This document shows positions 25,046 to 37,625 of a stretch of 64,000 bases of DNA, one piece after another. Numbering within the stretch: position 1 is the stretch's first letter; every line of letters begins with the position of its first letter. The notes beneath the pieces are model-generated. The model did no database searches. It was not told the origin of the DNA and was given only the letters and a program-made list of their open reading frames with translations. The position numbers and the translations under genes were made by a program. The stretch comes from Ochotona curzoniae (taxonomy: Eukaryota > Chordata > Mammalia > Lagomorpha > Ochotonidae): NCBI RefSeq assembly GCF_017591425.1, contig NW_024467121.1, positions 20,906,707 to 20,970,706 of the forward strand, read 5' to 3'.

Positions 25046-25234
25046 CGGGGGGCGGGGGAGAAGGAAAAAAGGTTAGACTCTGGTAGTCCCAGTGTCTCCC
25101 ACGTAGGCTTCAGATTATTAAATCTTCCTCTGAGAGCACCATTTCAACGACTTTTAGACCCCATCTGATGGAGGTGGAGAGACGATCCCAAGGATACTAA
25201 GATTTGCTGAACAAGCTACACTTATTACTACAAA

Positions 25235-25425
25235 ATTGATAAGCACTACAGAGACAGCCCCATAGATGGAGCTTTCTCTGTACATGTTGCCTCCCTAATG
25301 GCCAAAACAGCAGCGCAGGACAGGTCAAGCTTGGAGTCATGGACTCTATCCTGGTCTTTCATGTGTGTGGCAGGAGCCCAAGCATCTGGGCCCTCACTGG
25401 CTACCTTCCCAGGCAACCAACCCTG
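25235..25425 (-). mobile_element. CSINE fragment
   Basis: CCTCCCTAATGGCCAAAACAGC, GTGTGTGGCAGGAGCCCAAGC and CTACCTTCCCAGGCAACCAACCC. Head-to-head with the next copy. Confidence 0.6.
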
Positions 25426-25439
25426 GACTCAAACCACCG

Positions 25440-25768
25440 CTAAAAACACCTGCTTATCCAATTACACTGCAATGCCACTCCACAACACCACCATCAAATA
25501 TATAACCGCCCACACAAGTTCTAGCTGTTTGACTTCCAATCCAGCTCCCTGGTAATGCTGCTGAGGAGGCAGCAGATGAGTGTATGGACCTCAGCCAACC
25601 ACATGGGTATCCACGTGGCTCCAGTCTCCTGGCTTCAGCCTGGTTCAGCCTATTGCTGCAACAATTTGTGGAGAGAACCAGCAGATACAAAATGGATCTT
25701 TCTGTCCCTCTCTCACTCTCCCCATCCTCACCCCAGCCACCCTGTACCTGTGTCTTTCAATTAAAGGA
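25440..25768 (+). mobile_element. CSINE
   Basis: ACAAGTTCTAGCTGTTTGACTTCC, ATCCAGCTCCCTGGTAATGC, GAACCAGCAGATACAAAATGG and TCTTTCAATTAAAGG. The head is diverged. Confidence 0.75.
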
Positions 25769-26689
25769 AGGGGTGTAACGCAGGATAGGCATCGGAATGC
25801 CTCTCATTCACCTAGTTTAGATAAGATTTAAGAGTTTAGATGCCAGCTAAAGTATCTCTGGGCCTGGAAAGACTGGACTAGAGTTTGTACTTACTCTCTG
25901 ACTTGATCTGTCCTTGTTTAGACAGCTCTCTTTCCCAGAAAATAACTCCCAGCCCTGGATATCTCTCAGCCACCTCAGAAGATTGATCTTTACTCCTGAA
26001 AATGCTAAGTGAGCCCTTAATTTCCTAACAAGGGCTTTCACAAGCTAGAGTTCTACGAAGTTCAACTCCCACTATAGGCAACCTCCAAACCCTGCCACCG
26101 CAAACATCATGAGCAAAAGAGAAAGCAAACAGAGAGAAGTTGAATGGTTGTAGATTTTTCAAGGAAAGTAGAATTCCTAGCAAAGGAGAATAAATTCCTA
26201 CATATTATCAATATATTTTAACAATCAGTTACTTTCTACATTTGTAGTGAACTATGAGAAGAGATGATGCACAAGCCTTTAAATGAAGAAAGTCAACTTT
26301 TCTCCTGCAGTCTCCTAAATCTACTGCACCTCCAAGTATTACAAATTACGTTTTTCTTTTCTGTGGCATGCTTCTTAAACAGAAAATTTAGTTTAGTCTA
26401 ATGCCATAAAATGAATTAAGCTATGTAGGTTATACACATCTCAACCTGAAAAACTGACTGAATTCTTCATGGAAAATACATTTATATACTTTTAAAAATC
26501 AAAACAAAAATTAAAGAATACTTATTTAGAAGTGCCATCTGCATCTGCATGACCCTATCCATTTCATAACTACTTTTATAAAAATAAAAGTAAAAACAAT
26601 ATTCTTCCTAGACATTTTTAACAAAGGAGTACAGGATGAGTGTTGTTCTGTGTCCAATTTTATTTACATCACAATCTAACTTGGAGAGC
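25769..26689. other. Intronic, nothing recognised
   Basis: Unique-looking; no exon or repeat family seen. Confidence 0.5.
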
Positions 26690-26787
26690 TCTCTATTTCC
26701 AAGTACAGTGGAACTACCTTTTACTAAATGGATGTATTGTAGTTTATTCAATCAGTTGACTACTGGTAGATACTTGGGTTGAGTCGA
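26690..26787 (-). mobile_element. Ancient L1 3' fragment
   Basis: AAATGGATGTATTGTAGTTTATTCAATCAGTTGACTACTGG-type block, complementary to the L1M sequence that precedes the 3' end. Cut off on the right by a minus CSINE. Confidence 0.5.
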
Positions 26788-27040
26788 TGTTTGGAAAAGC
26801 ATGGAGACAGGAGAGAGGGAAAGAGAGGCACAGCAATCCCAAACTCTGGTTCATTCCCAAAATACTCCACTGAAACCTGGATCCAGAAACTCAGTGTAAA
26901 TATCCCATATAAGTAGCAGGAACCCAGTAACTTCAGGCAGCACCACAAAAAGAACAGGTAGGACTCGAACCCAGTCACACCAATATGGGGATTCAGATAT
27001 TCTGACCAGCATTTTAATCAGAAGGTCAAATATCAGCCCA
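26788..27040 (-). mobile_element. CSINE, old copy within L1
   Basis: GTAGCAGGAACCCAGTAACT, GGTAGGACTCGAACCCAGTCACACC and TCTGACCAGCATTTTAA. It interrupts an old minus-strand L1. Confidence 0.7.
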
Positions 27041-27225
27041 GTGTTACTTTGCATAATTAGGTGTTTAATCCAAATGTAATTTGTCCTAGTACATAGTCCA
27101 AATTTTAATTTGCTCCACAGATTTTCCCAAATGTTAATCCTAGTTTTTCTATTTGCTAAAAATTTCATATCATGTTGTGTTAATTGGAAACACTATCTTT
27201 TATGAATATTAAATTTGTATGTATT

Positions 27226-27522
27226 GGGCCCAGCACTATAGCCTGGTGGCTGGAATCCTTGCCTGGCATGTGCCAGGATCCTATTAGGATGCCAATCCAA
27301 GTTCCAGCGGCCTCACTTCCCATCCAGCTCCCTGCTTGGGAAAGCAGTAGAAAATGGCCCAAAGCCTTGGAACCCTGCATCCACGTAGAAGGCCCAGAAG
27401 AGTCTCCTGGCTTTGGATCAGCTCAGCTCCAGCTGTTGAGGCCACTCAATAGATGGAAGAACTTCCTCTCTACCTCTCCTCCTCATTGTATATCTGACTT
27501 TCTGATAATAATAGATTTTTTT
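27226..27522 (+). mobile_element. CSINE
   Basis: GGGCCCAGCACTATAGCCTGG head, GTGCCAGGATCCTATTAGG, CATCCAGCTCCCTGCTTGGG and TTTCTGATAATAATAGATTT. Confidence 0.88.
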
Positions 27523-28164
27523 TAAATTTATATATACATTTTAGCATTTGATTGCTTTTCATGTGCTAAATGTTGAGACCTTGTTTGAATTCACAGTGTG
27601 CCCAATTATTGTTCCTTTTTATTCAGTTTCCTAATAATTCTTAATTCTTCCTCAATGCAAACTTCAAAATCAATGTCTTAATGACTAGTATATGTTATAA
27701 TTTTGCAATCTATTAACTACAAAGTCTTGTCATTTTTCTGATGTGGCTTCTGGAAAAGCATTTTTCTCATATTGTTTCTAACTGTAGTTGTTTTAAACAT
27801 AAAAATTCATGGTTTCTGGGTATGTATGCTTACTATATCAAGTTCGTTATTATCTTAGGTTTCTAGGATATAAATTATTTGTCTACCGAGGTTCTAACTT
27901 TCCTAAATTCTTACACTCAGTCCAACCATAAAATGAAATATAAAGATTATCAGAACATATACAGAATGCAAATCTTAACTATATTACATCCACAAAATAC
28001 TTATTTGAAATACAAATGAAAAAAGGTTTGAAACAGAAGAGATCTGGCTGTATTAAAATGAGACATACTACAAAACAAGAAATATTACCTTATATAAAGG
28101 GAAATATTCTACAATAACAGTGTCAGTTTAACAGTGAGTTACAAATGTGTGTGCAACTATCATT
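27523..28164. other. Intronic, T-rich, unassigned
   Basis: Could be an old L1 3'UTR in minus orientation; the match is not strong enough to call. Confidence 0.4.
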
Positions 28165-28592
28165 AAATGTTATTTTTTGTTGTTGTTGTGGCTGTTCTAA
28201 CTCATACCAGTTGTTGACCTTGTTTCATGGCTTCTCAATTATGGAAATGTATAGTGATGGAGTACAGGGGTCTATCATATACAGAAGTGGGGGAATAATG
28301 CAACATGTATCCCTGCTTCCAGACGAAAGATGGATTCCCAAGGAAACTGTTGGACATGTGTAGACAATGGGATGCTGGGCTGTCTGACATTGTCTGTACC
28401 AACAATGTCGAGGTACACTTAAATAAGAGACCGACAGAATTATGATTCTTTATGAAGGACTACACCATTGTAGTGAAATGGGAAAAATCTGTCAGTGGGT
28501 AGAAGTTTGCGGTGGGGGGTGGAATCCCAGCCTATACAAAATTGTACCACATAATTCAAAATTCAAAATAAAAATATATTAAAAAAGAAAAA
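28165..28592 (+). mobile_element. L1 3'-end fragment (lagomorph 3'UTR type)
   Basis: 5'-truncated. It has TTGTTGTTGTGGCTG, GGAAATGTATAGTGATGGAG, TCCCTGCTTCCAGACGAAAG, GACAATGGGATGCTGG and a G-rich GGTGGGGGGTGG stretch, then an A-rich tail. A younger SINE begins directly after the tail. Confidence 0.8.
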
Positions 28593-28599
28593 ACTTGCT

Positions 28600-28922
28600 G
28601 GGCCCAGCATGATAGCCTAGTGACTAAACTGTCACCGTGCATGCACCAGGACCCCATATGGCACCGGTTCATACCGGGCTGCTCTACTTCCCATCTGACT
28701 CCTTGCGTGTGACCTGGGAAAGTGGTAGAGGACAGCCAAGATTTGGAACCCTGCACCCACAGGGGAGACCTGGAAGAAGCTCCTTGCTTTGGATAGGCTT
28801 AGTTCTGGTCATTGCAGCCAGGAGGATACAGGAGGGTATACAGGAGGATGGTAGATCTTTGTCTCTCCTTTTCTCTGTACACCTGACTTTACAGTAAAAA
28901 AAAAAAAATAAGCATTTTTTAA
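28600..28922 (+). mobile_element. CSINE, young type
   Basis: GGGCCCAGCATGATAGCCTAG head and CACCGTGCATGCACCAGGACCCC. Inserted in or just after the A-rich tail of the L1 fragment ending at 28592. A (CAGGAGG) stutter lies near 28818. Confidence 0.88.
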
Positions 28923-29369
28923 AAACTGCTACAAACGAGAAGAGTGATAAACATACTGGAAGGAAATAAACATATCCACAAAGTTATTTGAAGACTTTAA
29001 TACTCCTCTTTCAGGAACTGACTTAACTAAACAAAAACTAGTAAATTATGGAAGATGTTAATGCTATCAATCACTTGCATCTAACTCAAATTTATAAAAC
29101 ACAATTAAAAATAAATACAGAATAAACATTATTTGTAAGTGGTGGAGTTTTCACATATAAACCATGCTGATCACAAAGCAATTTCCAAAAGTATTGAAAA
29201 ACTACAGCATGATATCGGAACAGTAAAAATAGATTAGCAATCAGTAAGATAATTCAGTCTCAAAATATTTTAAGTAGATAATAACTTAATAACCCATGAT
29301 TCAAACAGTAAATGAAAAAGTATTTTGAAATCAATAATGAAAATGTAATTATCAGAATCTTGGGATGAA

Positions 29370-29682
29370 GAGTTGGCACTGTGGAGCAAAAAATTAAACC
29401 AATGCTTGTTACACCAGCAGCCCATATCAGAGTCCTTGTTGAAGTCCTAGCTGCTTGGCTTCAGATCGTTTCCTGCTAATGTACCTGGAAGGCAGCAGTA
29501 AACGGCCCAAGTGCCAGAATCCCTGATATCCACATGGGAGACCATGATGAAGCCTCTGGTTTCTGGCTTCAGCCTGGCTCAGCCCTGTCTATCGTGGCCT
29601 TTTAGGGAGTGAACAGATGATCTTGCTCCCTTTGCCTCCCCATCTCTGTAACATTACCTTTCATATTAACAGATCTTTAAGG
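29370..29682 (+). mobile_element. CSINE in ancient L1
   Basis: GTTGGCACTGTGGAGC head, CACCAGCAGCCCATATCAGAG, CATGGGAGACCATGATGAAG and TTTCATATTAACAGATCTTT. Confidence 0.8.
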
Positions 29683-29797
29683 GGGGAAAAAAGAAATCAG
29701 AGATCTAAGTTTCAAAAACTTTGAAAAACAGGGAAAATGATGATCAAGCTAAATCCAGAGAGACAAGAAGAAAATAAAACAGACAAAAACAGACATT

Positions 29798-30174
29798 TGG
29801 TGCTGGCACAGTGACTCAACAGGTTAATCCTCTACATCTTGCAGTGCCATCATCTCATCTGGGTACCAGGTCATGTCCCAGCTGCTCCACTTCCTATCTA
29901 GCTCCCTGCTTAGCAACTGAGAAAACTGTAGAGGATGGCTCAAGTCCTTGGGACCCTGTACCCACATAGGAGATCCGGAAGAAGCTCCTGGCTTCTGGTT
30001 TTGAATCAGCTGAACTTTGGCTATAGCAGCCATTTGGAGAGTGAACCGGTGAAGGGAAGATATTTCTCTCTTTCTCTCTGTCCCTTCCTCCTTCCTCCCT
30101 CCCACCCTCCTTCCTTTTGTGAATCTGCCTTTCAAATGAAAATAAATATTTAAAAATATAATTCTTAAAAAAAT
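29798..30174 (+). mobile_element. CSINE in ancient L1
   Basis: GGTGCTGGCACAGTGACTCAACAGG head, GGTCATGTCCCAGCTGCTCC, CCTTCCTCCCTCCCACCC stretch and CTTTCAAATGAAAATAAATATT tail. Confidence 0.88.
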
Positions 30175-30929
30175 ACACAGAAATTAAAGACGTTAAAAAC
30201 ACAAATATACAGACAATTCATAAAACCAAAAGCGGCTCCGTACAACAATAAGAAAAACTTCTACCATGATTTCTCTGAAAGAGTAATATCTAGTCAGATA
30301 CACATACTATGTAATATATCTGCAATAAGAGGGACTCTCACTTGAGAGTGTAGGTGTTAAAAAAATAAAGTGGTAGTAAAGGCAATTTTATAAAAATAAA
30401 TTTGATAAGAAATTTCCTGGTAAATAAAACTTATTGAGGGTGAGGTGAAATGAACTGAAAAGGTGAATAATTCCATTATGAGAATAGATTTTTTTCGGAT
30501 TAAATTTCCCATAAGGAAAAATTTTAGGTATAGATACATTCACTAATAAATTCTATCAAACACTTACATAAACCAATGCTACATAAAATGTTTCCCTAAG
30601 AAACATGAAAAGAACAGACTCCTCACTTAATGACATAAGTCCCACACAAATCTCAAACCTAACCCTAACACCAACATCTGGCAACTATATTATAAAAATT
30701 GAAACTATAAAATCATATTTCCCAAGTACACAAAATAACGAAAACATTAATAAATGAAATGGAGCAAATACTTGAAAACAAAATAAAACATAACCATATA
30801 GAGTTGATTGAGGGCATGCTGTCTAGATAGAATTTAACATTAAAAAATCAGAGATACAACACTAAAGGCCACTCCATGCAAGAAGTCATTATTACACTGT
30901 TCTTTATTAAAATTCAAGACTACTACTCC

Positions 30930-31990
30930 CAAAGATCCTGTCAAGAGAACAAGCAAGCAGCCACAGAAGTGGCAAAAAAGAAAAAAAAAAAAAGAAAGAA
31001 AGAAAAAGAAGCAAATAATGTATCTGATAAAAGATAATTATACAAAATACACTAGGAACTCTTAAGACCCTACAACAAGAAAATAAATCCATATTAAAAA
31101 TTGGCAAGACATCTGAACAAACACCTCACCATGACAAATAAATGGCAAATAAGCCTATGAAAAAAAAATATCCTGTAGCACAGGTCAGAGAGAACATCCA
31201 AATAAAAAAATTAGATATCTCTACACAACTGTTAGACAAAACCCAAACCACCAATATCAAATGCTGAGAGTGTAATAGTTCAGCTACTCTGGATGACAAC
31301 TGAGAAGCTATTTATAAAATTTAAAACAAACTATTATCACATGATCCAATAATTAAACACCTTGATATTTACCCAAAGAGATTACTATGGAAGGCCTGCA
31401 CATGGATATGGATAGCAACTGTATTCGTAATTGTCAGAATTTGCAAGGAACCAAAATTTCCTTTGAGAGGCAAGTGGATACTGTGATACAGATAAACACT
31501 GGAATTTTATTCACTTTGAAAAGCAGTGAACTACCAAGACCTGACAAGACCTGGAGGAATTTTAAATGTCCATTACTAAGTTAAAGGGGCAAATCTGAAA
31601 AAGCTACATACCATATGACTCTACAAAAAGAAAAAAATATGGAGGGAATGCAAACCTTAGTGGTGGCCAGAAGTTAAGGATAGGGAGGGATGACTGGATG
31701 GAACACAGAGAATTCTGGGGACAGAGAAATTGTAACATGATATGATAATACATCTTTCCACATTTGTAGAAATCTACAGAATACACAACATCAAGAGGGA
31801 CCCCAAATAAAACCTGCAGTCTAAGAAATAAAAATGTGTTGATGTTTCATGGACTTTAACAAGTACACCAGTCTGATGTAGGGTATTGATAGTGGAGAGG
31901 CACCATGCGCATGGTGAGAAGCAAAAAACTACACTTACTGCTCAGCTTTGTTATTAACCTAAAACTGCCCTAAAATATAAAACCTATTAA
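30930..31990 (+). mobile_element. L1 3' end nested in an older L1
   Basis: 5'-truncated L1: ORF2 C-terminal region (GGCAAATAAGCCTATGAAAA; ATTTACCCAAAGAGATTAC; a degenerate stretch around 31420-31530) through a 3'UTR ending CCTAAAACTGCCCTAAAATATAAAACC, a typical mammalian L1M 3' terminus. ORF2 sequence belonging earlier in L1 resumes after it, so it interrupts the L1 that spans 28925-34700. Confidence 0.7.
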
Positions 31991-32604
31991 AGTATCAATG
32001 ACAGTGTTATATTACATTAAAAAGGAAATTCATGATTAGTTAATACAGGCAGAAACAGGCCGTGAAAAATTCAAATAATAGGTTTTTAAAACTGTCAGCA
32101 AACTAGTAATAGAACACAATTTTTTTCAATCAGATACAGAGCATCTACAAAAACATTTAAAATTAGCATCACACTTAGTGAAACACTGAATCCTTTTCCC
32201 TAAACTCAGGAATACAGTAAAGACGATACCCATACATCATTATATTAGATGTCTGACCTAGTGTAATAAGCAATGGAAAATAAGTATAAAGTAAGAGAAA
32301 AGAAAACTACCAGACAACTGTTTACTCAGAGAACTAAGAAGGCAGTAACCAAACACACTATTTTCAAATAACATATGAATTTTTGCAAGATCTCAGAAAT
32401 AAATTTGGGAAAGAAAATCAATGGTATCTGTGTAACTGCATAATAGTAGCATATAATCTGAACATAAAATTTTTAGAAATATAATTTGTAATAGTCTAAA
32501 AAAACTTAAATGCCTGGAAATAAACTTAATAGAATATTTTAAAATATCTATACAATAAAACTTCCTGAGTGAAACTAAATTAGACCTTTGAAAAAATTGA
32601 AAAA

Positions 32605-32935
32605 GAGGCTAGCACTGCAATACAGTAAAGGCTTTCATTTGTGATGCCACAGCTTTCAATTCAGGAACTGGCCACTCTACTTCCGATTCAGCTTCCTACC
32701 AATACACCTTGGAAGGCAGTAGAAAGCCCAATACTTGGATCTCTGACACTCAGGTGGGAGACTAGGATGAACTTCCCAATACCTGGCTTTAGCTAGTTCA
32801 GATCCAGCTACTGCAGCCATTTAAGAAGTGAACCAGTTAAATGCAAGATCTCTCAATCTCTCAATCGCTTAGATATCTGTCTCCTTCTGTTTTTCTCTCC
32901 CTAACTTTGCCTTTTTTAAAATAAAAAGAAAAAAG
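32605..32935 (+). mobile_element. CSINE in ancient L1
   Basis: GAGGCTAGCACTGCAATACAG head, TCAATTCAGGAACTGGCCACTC, AGGTGGGAGACTAGGATG and CTTTTTTAAAATAAAAAG. Confidence 0.8.
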
Positions 32936-33809
32936 AAAAGGAATATCTTGTTCACAAATTACAAAACTCTACATTGTAAAGATGTCAGCTCTCGCAAACT
33001 TTATTTATACATGCAATATAAACTCAATTATAACAACAGTTAAGCTTTTCTGGAAATAAGACTAGCTGATACAATGCAGAGGTTCTCATATAACACAAAC
33101 AATTCTCAAAAAGAACAAAGTGGTAAGACATGCACTCACTTTACTACATACTCTCAACTTCATGTAGTAGTACAAAGCTAATCAAGACAATGTGATACTA
33201 GCATAAGACTATAGATATAAATAAAATAGAACAGAAAATATGACAATAAGTACACATGGTCAACTGATTTTTAAAATCAAGATGCTAAGGTAATTAAATA
33301 GAGGGAAAAACAAGACAATAGAACAAATAGAAATCCACAGCAGTGGAAAGAACCTCAACACTAAAACTAAAACTACAACGTTTTTGGAAAAAAAAATACT
33401 TAAATATATATCTCTGTAACCTGGGTATAAGCAATGTAAGCAAGGGTTTCTCAGGACACAGACAATACTAAACACAGAAGATTATGTAGCACTAACAAAT
33501 ATTAAACCTTTATCAAAAGATTTACTTTTCAGAAAAAAAAAACACAACAAGAAACCACACAGCCTATGAGAAAATACTGACGAAACACATACCTGACAAA
33601 TATAAAGAACTCCTACAACTTAACAAAAATACAAACACTCCTAAAAAAATAAACTGAACAAAAATTTCATACAACCAAAGTTTTTAAATGATGAATAAGT
33701 ATACAAAGAACTGATCATGATGTATAACACAAATCCACACAAAAATAAAAACTCAAACTGCCAGGATTACATACCCATTAGAGTGGCTAATGTTAAAATA
33801 ACTTAGCAA

Positions 33810-34120
33810 GGAGCAGACATTCGGTTTACCAGTAAAATGCACCACATGTCACAAACAAGCACATCTTATATGACAATGCTTGGTTTAAAGTCTCAGCTGC
33901 ACTTCCCTTTCCACTTTCCTACTAATGTGCACCCTGGAAGCAGCAAATGATGACGCAAGCCCTGCAATCTCAGCCAGCCACATGGGAGCCCCAGACTGAA
34001 TTTCTGGAGCTGTTTTCTTTGGCCTGTTCCAATTATAACTTCTGAAAAAATTTGGATAATGAACAGCAGATGGCAGGTTTGGTTATATGTTCTCCTCTTT
34101 GCTTTCAAATAAATAATAAT
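33810..34120 (+). mobile_element. CSINE in ancient L1
   Basis: AGCAGACATTCGGTTTACC head, AAAGTCTCAGCTGCACTTCCC, CACATGGGAGCCCCAGACTG and TTTCAAATAAATAATAATT tail. Confidence 0.78.
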
Positions 34121-34700
34121 TTGTATAAAAACCTAACAAAAATATTGATAAGAACATGGAACTGGAAGAAACATAATACAGTAAAATCTCATATAAGAAG
34201 TATGTCAGTTTCTCTTAAATGTAAACATAAACCTACTATTCAGCATAATAGTTCCCATTCGTAGGTATTCATCCAAGAAAAACAAAAACATACTTCCACA
34301 AAATCTTACACAAGAATATTCGTCAGTTTTATTCCTAACAGTTAAAACTCTGACAACAACCAAAATATTTATGAGCAGAATGGATAAAGTGGTACACTGA
34401 TAAACTGGGAGCTATTCAGCAATAAAAAGCTCTAACATATGAAACCACCACAAGAACAAATCTCGCAAATACTACCACGTAAGAGAAGCTGGACAAGCAA
34501 GATTACATACTGCACAAATCCATTTATATAAAAAATATTCAAGCAACTAAAATCAATGTATAGTCAAAATTCATGCACTAGTTGCCATGAGATAGTTAGT
34601 CACTACAGGTAACTGACAGATAATCATTCTGTACTTGAATGCATTTGTGAGAAATTTTGGAATTGAGCATTAAGGCAATACAATAAACAAACAATTCACA

Positions 34701-35686
34701 TATATACATTTTGCCTCAAAAGATGTAAAAATAAGTACACTAATTCAAATGGCTTCTTACATAAAATTATCTAGACATTTAAAGAAATGATACTATTTTA
34801 TACAAATCTTTGCAAAAACAGAAAAAAGAACATTATTAAACTGTGCTATGAGCTAAGTGTGCCACTCCAGAAAGTAAGAAATTGATACAAAAAGGCCAAT
34901 CTTTCTAATAAACCTAAGTAAGAGAATACTAAGCAAATAGCAGTAATAGGGCCAGGAGAGATACAAGAGGCTCCAAGAAAGGATAATACAATCACTAGGC
35001 AAGGCTGCATCAGCTAAAGGTCCTGACCACTATCAGCCTCCCCATACAAAACAGGTAACTCTGGCTTATAACAGCTGAGCATCTCCCCAAATTCCTTAAG
35101 TTTTACCTCCTCAACATTTTATTTATTTATTTCTATATAAATGTATATAGTTATAATATATTATATATTACTATGAATTATATAATATGCATATTACATA
35201 ATCTCAATGTTGTATATATTATATATAACCTTAACATAATATATATCACACATATATATCATCTTGACATTATATATATCATCTCAACACAGTGTGGGTG
35301 TGTGTGTGTGAGCAAAATATATATTAGCAAAAAAGGTGATTCTGGCCACTGCTCCCTGAATAGCCCAAATCCTTATGTTTTCATCCAATCAGGGAAAGGT
35401 TTTATCTTCATATCTTTAAAAACATATAAAAGCTCCTAGACATGATTTTTTCTTCAGCCATCCCATTTAGAACTCCTTGCATCCCCCCAGAGTTATTTCA
35501 CTTTCATTCTATGAACATGGCTGGAGGTGTTCATACTTCCTTATCCATGTGCCTAATTTTCTGTGGTCATGAGACAAAGAAGCCAACAGAGAAAAAGAAC
35601 TGTTACATTTCTAAAAATTCAAGGCTACAAAAAATCTGCAATATTAGTAAACGGAAACCAACTATATATTTTAAAAGATTCCTCAG
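34701..35686. other. Intronic, unassigned, with an LTR-like segment
   Basis: Includes the AT tract at 35120-35320 and, at 35380-35520, CCAATCAGG then TATAAAAG spaced like an LTR promoter. No LTR ends or internal retroviral sequence were found. Confidence 0.4.
35120..35320 (+). repeat. AT-rich low-complexity tract with (TG) run
   Basis: TATA/ATAT-rich with short repeated units (ATATATATCAT...CTTGACAT/CTCAACA) and a GTGTGTGTGTGTG run near 35293. Confidence 0.85.
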
Positions 35687-36012
35687 GGGCCTGGCACAAT
35701 GTCTCAGTGACTAAATCCCCACACTGCATGCACCAGGATCCTATATGGGCACTGGTTCAAGTCCCGGATGCTCCATTTCCCTTCCAACTCCCCGTTTGCG
35801 GGCTCGCATAACAGAGGATGGCCCAAAGCCTTAGGAACCTGCATTTGCGTAGGAGACCTGAAAGAAGCTCCTGGCTCCTGGCTTTGGATCAGCTCCACCC
35901 ATTGTGGCCACTTGGGGAGCGAAATAGTAGACATAAGATCTTTCTGTAACTCTTCCTCTCTCTGTAAATCAGCCTTTCCAATAAAAATAAGTAAAATCTT
36001 CTTTTTAAAAAA
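35687..36012 (+). mobile_element. CSINE, young type
   Basis: GGGGCCTGGCACAATGTCTCAG head, CATGCACCAGGATCCTATATGGG and GGTTCAAGTCCCGGATGCTCC (clear B box). Confidence 0.9.
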
Positions 36013-36403
36013 AGGAATATCTCAGGAACAACAAAATTTATACAATAATTTGATACTGGTATACTTAAAAGTTTGTCAGCACGATTCCCATACTGATAAA
36101 AAATTGTAGGTGAATCATGATGTCAAAATAGACATTGAAAAGCTTTTAATAAAAGCTACCTCTAATTCATAATTTGCACTCTACACAAACTGGGAGAAGA
36201 AAAAAAATAGTGAAAACAATGTTAAAAAGCAGTAGCAAAACTTCCACTCAATATAAAACTTCAACTACTACCCTGAATTCACAACTTCAGGGTATCAATT
36301 TTCATCACTTGGATTCAATATTTTATTAACAATACTCTATATTACAATACAACACAAAAAAAACACAGAGAGAGAGAGAGAGAGAAACAATTACGGCATG
36401 GAG

Positions 36404-36646
36404 CCAGTGTTGCCTAATAGCAAGATAAATGCTGACATCCCGTATTGGTGCTGGTTTGAGACCCGGCTCTACTTAAGATCCAGCCCCCCATAAGTGCACC
36501 TGGGAAAACAACAGAAGAGGCTCCAAGTATTTGGTTCCCTCCCCCAATATGGGAGATCTGGAAGAAGCTCTTGGCTCCTGGTTTCAGCCTGGCACATCCC
36601 CAGATATGTTGGCCATTTGGGGAGTAAAACAGCAGGTGATATCTCT

Positions 36647-36689
<43 letters not shown>

Positions 36690-36762
36690 ATCTCACTCAT
36701 CTTGCTCATTCTCACCGTCCCTGCCATGAACCCCACTTTTCAAAAAATAAGAAATAAAGGGC
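36404..36762 (+). mobile_element. CSINE
   Basis: GGAGCCAGTGTTGCCTAATAGC head and GGTTTGAGACCCGGCTC B box. The 3' part is expanded into a CT microsatellite. A (GA) run at 36367-36385 lies just upstream. Confidence 0.82.
36647..36690 (+). repeat. (CT)n microsatellite within CSINE
   Basis: More than 20 CT dinucleotides with one T interruption; grown from the CT-rich zone of the SINE. Confidence 0.95.
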
Positions 36763-37084
36763 AAAAATACTGGAAAGTGAGTAAAAATTATATGACTACA
36801 TGAAGATGATATGACTGAGTATATGGAAAACACAGAAAGTCTATTTAAGCTAGAAACAGGACATTAATATCAAAGTCAAATAAAAGACCAATATATTTTA
36901 AAATTATATTTCTATCCTAGCAACAAAATAGCAAAATAAAATTATAATGTTATCATTTACAATCAACCAACAGCAAAAACCTATAAATAGATACACTTTC
37001 AAAATCACTAAATAACCCACACAGGGTCACCTGACTTAATCCTTTTCTGTACTGAAATATATAAAAGATAGTCTTTTTGAAAAC

Positions 37085-37385
37085 CAAATTTACTTATCTT
37101 CATTTGAAAGGCACATTTACAAAGAAAAAGAGAGACACAGAGACAGAGATCTTCCATCTGTTATTTCAGCCCCCAAATGACCACAATGGCTGCAAATGGG
37201 TAGGTCCATAGTCAGAAGCTTCCTCAGGGTCTCCTATGTGGATGCAGGGACCCAAGCACTTGGGTCATCTTCCACAGCTTCTCCAGGTTGTCAACAGGGA
37301 CCTGGGTCCAAAGTGGAACAGCCAGTAATGGAACCAGTGCACATATGGGTGGAGGCTCAGCTTATTACACTACAGAACTGACCCC
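37085..37385 (-). mobile_element. CSINE
   Basis: ATTTGAAAGGCACATTTACA, GAGATCTTCCATCTGTT, CAAGCACTTGGGTCATCTTCC and GGAACCAGTGCACATATGGG. Confidence 0.82.
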
Positions 37386-37544
37386 AGAAAAGGTAATCCT
37401 TACAATAGATACGGAGAAATCAAAAAGAATGAACTTTGACCTATGTAACAGAAAATAAAATATTTAAAGCAGACAACCTAAAGATAAAAAGCATTTTTGA
37501 AAGATCAGAGTATTTTAAAGGATTATAGGAAAATACTATAGAGC

Positions 37545-37625
37545 GGGCATTTGACACAAAAATTAAGACACTGCTTATGATGCCCATGTTCCAAATGGAA
37601 GTGCTTGGTTTTCTTGTAGGGATGG
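37545..37625 (+). mobile_element. CSINE 5' fragment
   Basis: GCGGGCATTTGACACAAAAATTAAGACACTGCTTATGATGCCC, a diverged head only; the match fades near 37625. Confidence 0.45.

Larger units (their letters stand above)
28925..34700 (+). mobile_element. Ancient L1 (ORF2 to 3' end), riddled with insertions
   Basis: Decayed plus-strand L1 sequence recognisable in consensus order. Endonuclease to pre-RT at 28925-29369 (AATAACCCATGATTCAAACAG type block). RT start at 29690-29800 and 30175-30900 (AATTCTATCAAACA, AACATTAATAAATGAAAT). RT core at 32035-32600 (AGCAAACTAGTAATAGA, GCATCTACAAAAACAT). C-terminal region at 32950-33800 (TATAAAGAACTCCTACAACT). 3' end at 34130-34700 (AGCAATAAAAAGC). The gaps are younger CSINEs and a second L1 at 30930-31990. 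No open frame survives. Confidence 0.72.

Noticed and set aside
25298..25831. Several open frames in all three plus frames as an alternative exon
   Set aside because: They fall on one minus and one plus CSINE; no splice sites with conserved coding sequence.
36647..36690. CT/GA runs as a CRISPR array or regulatory GAGA element
   Set aside because: It is a simple dinucleotide microsatellite grown from a SINE. No direct repeats with unique spacers occur anywhere in the window.
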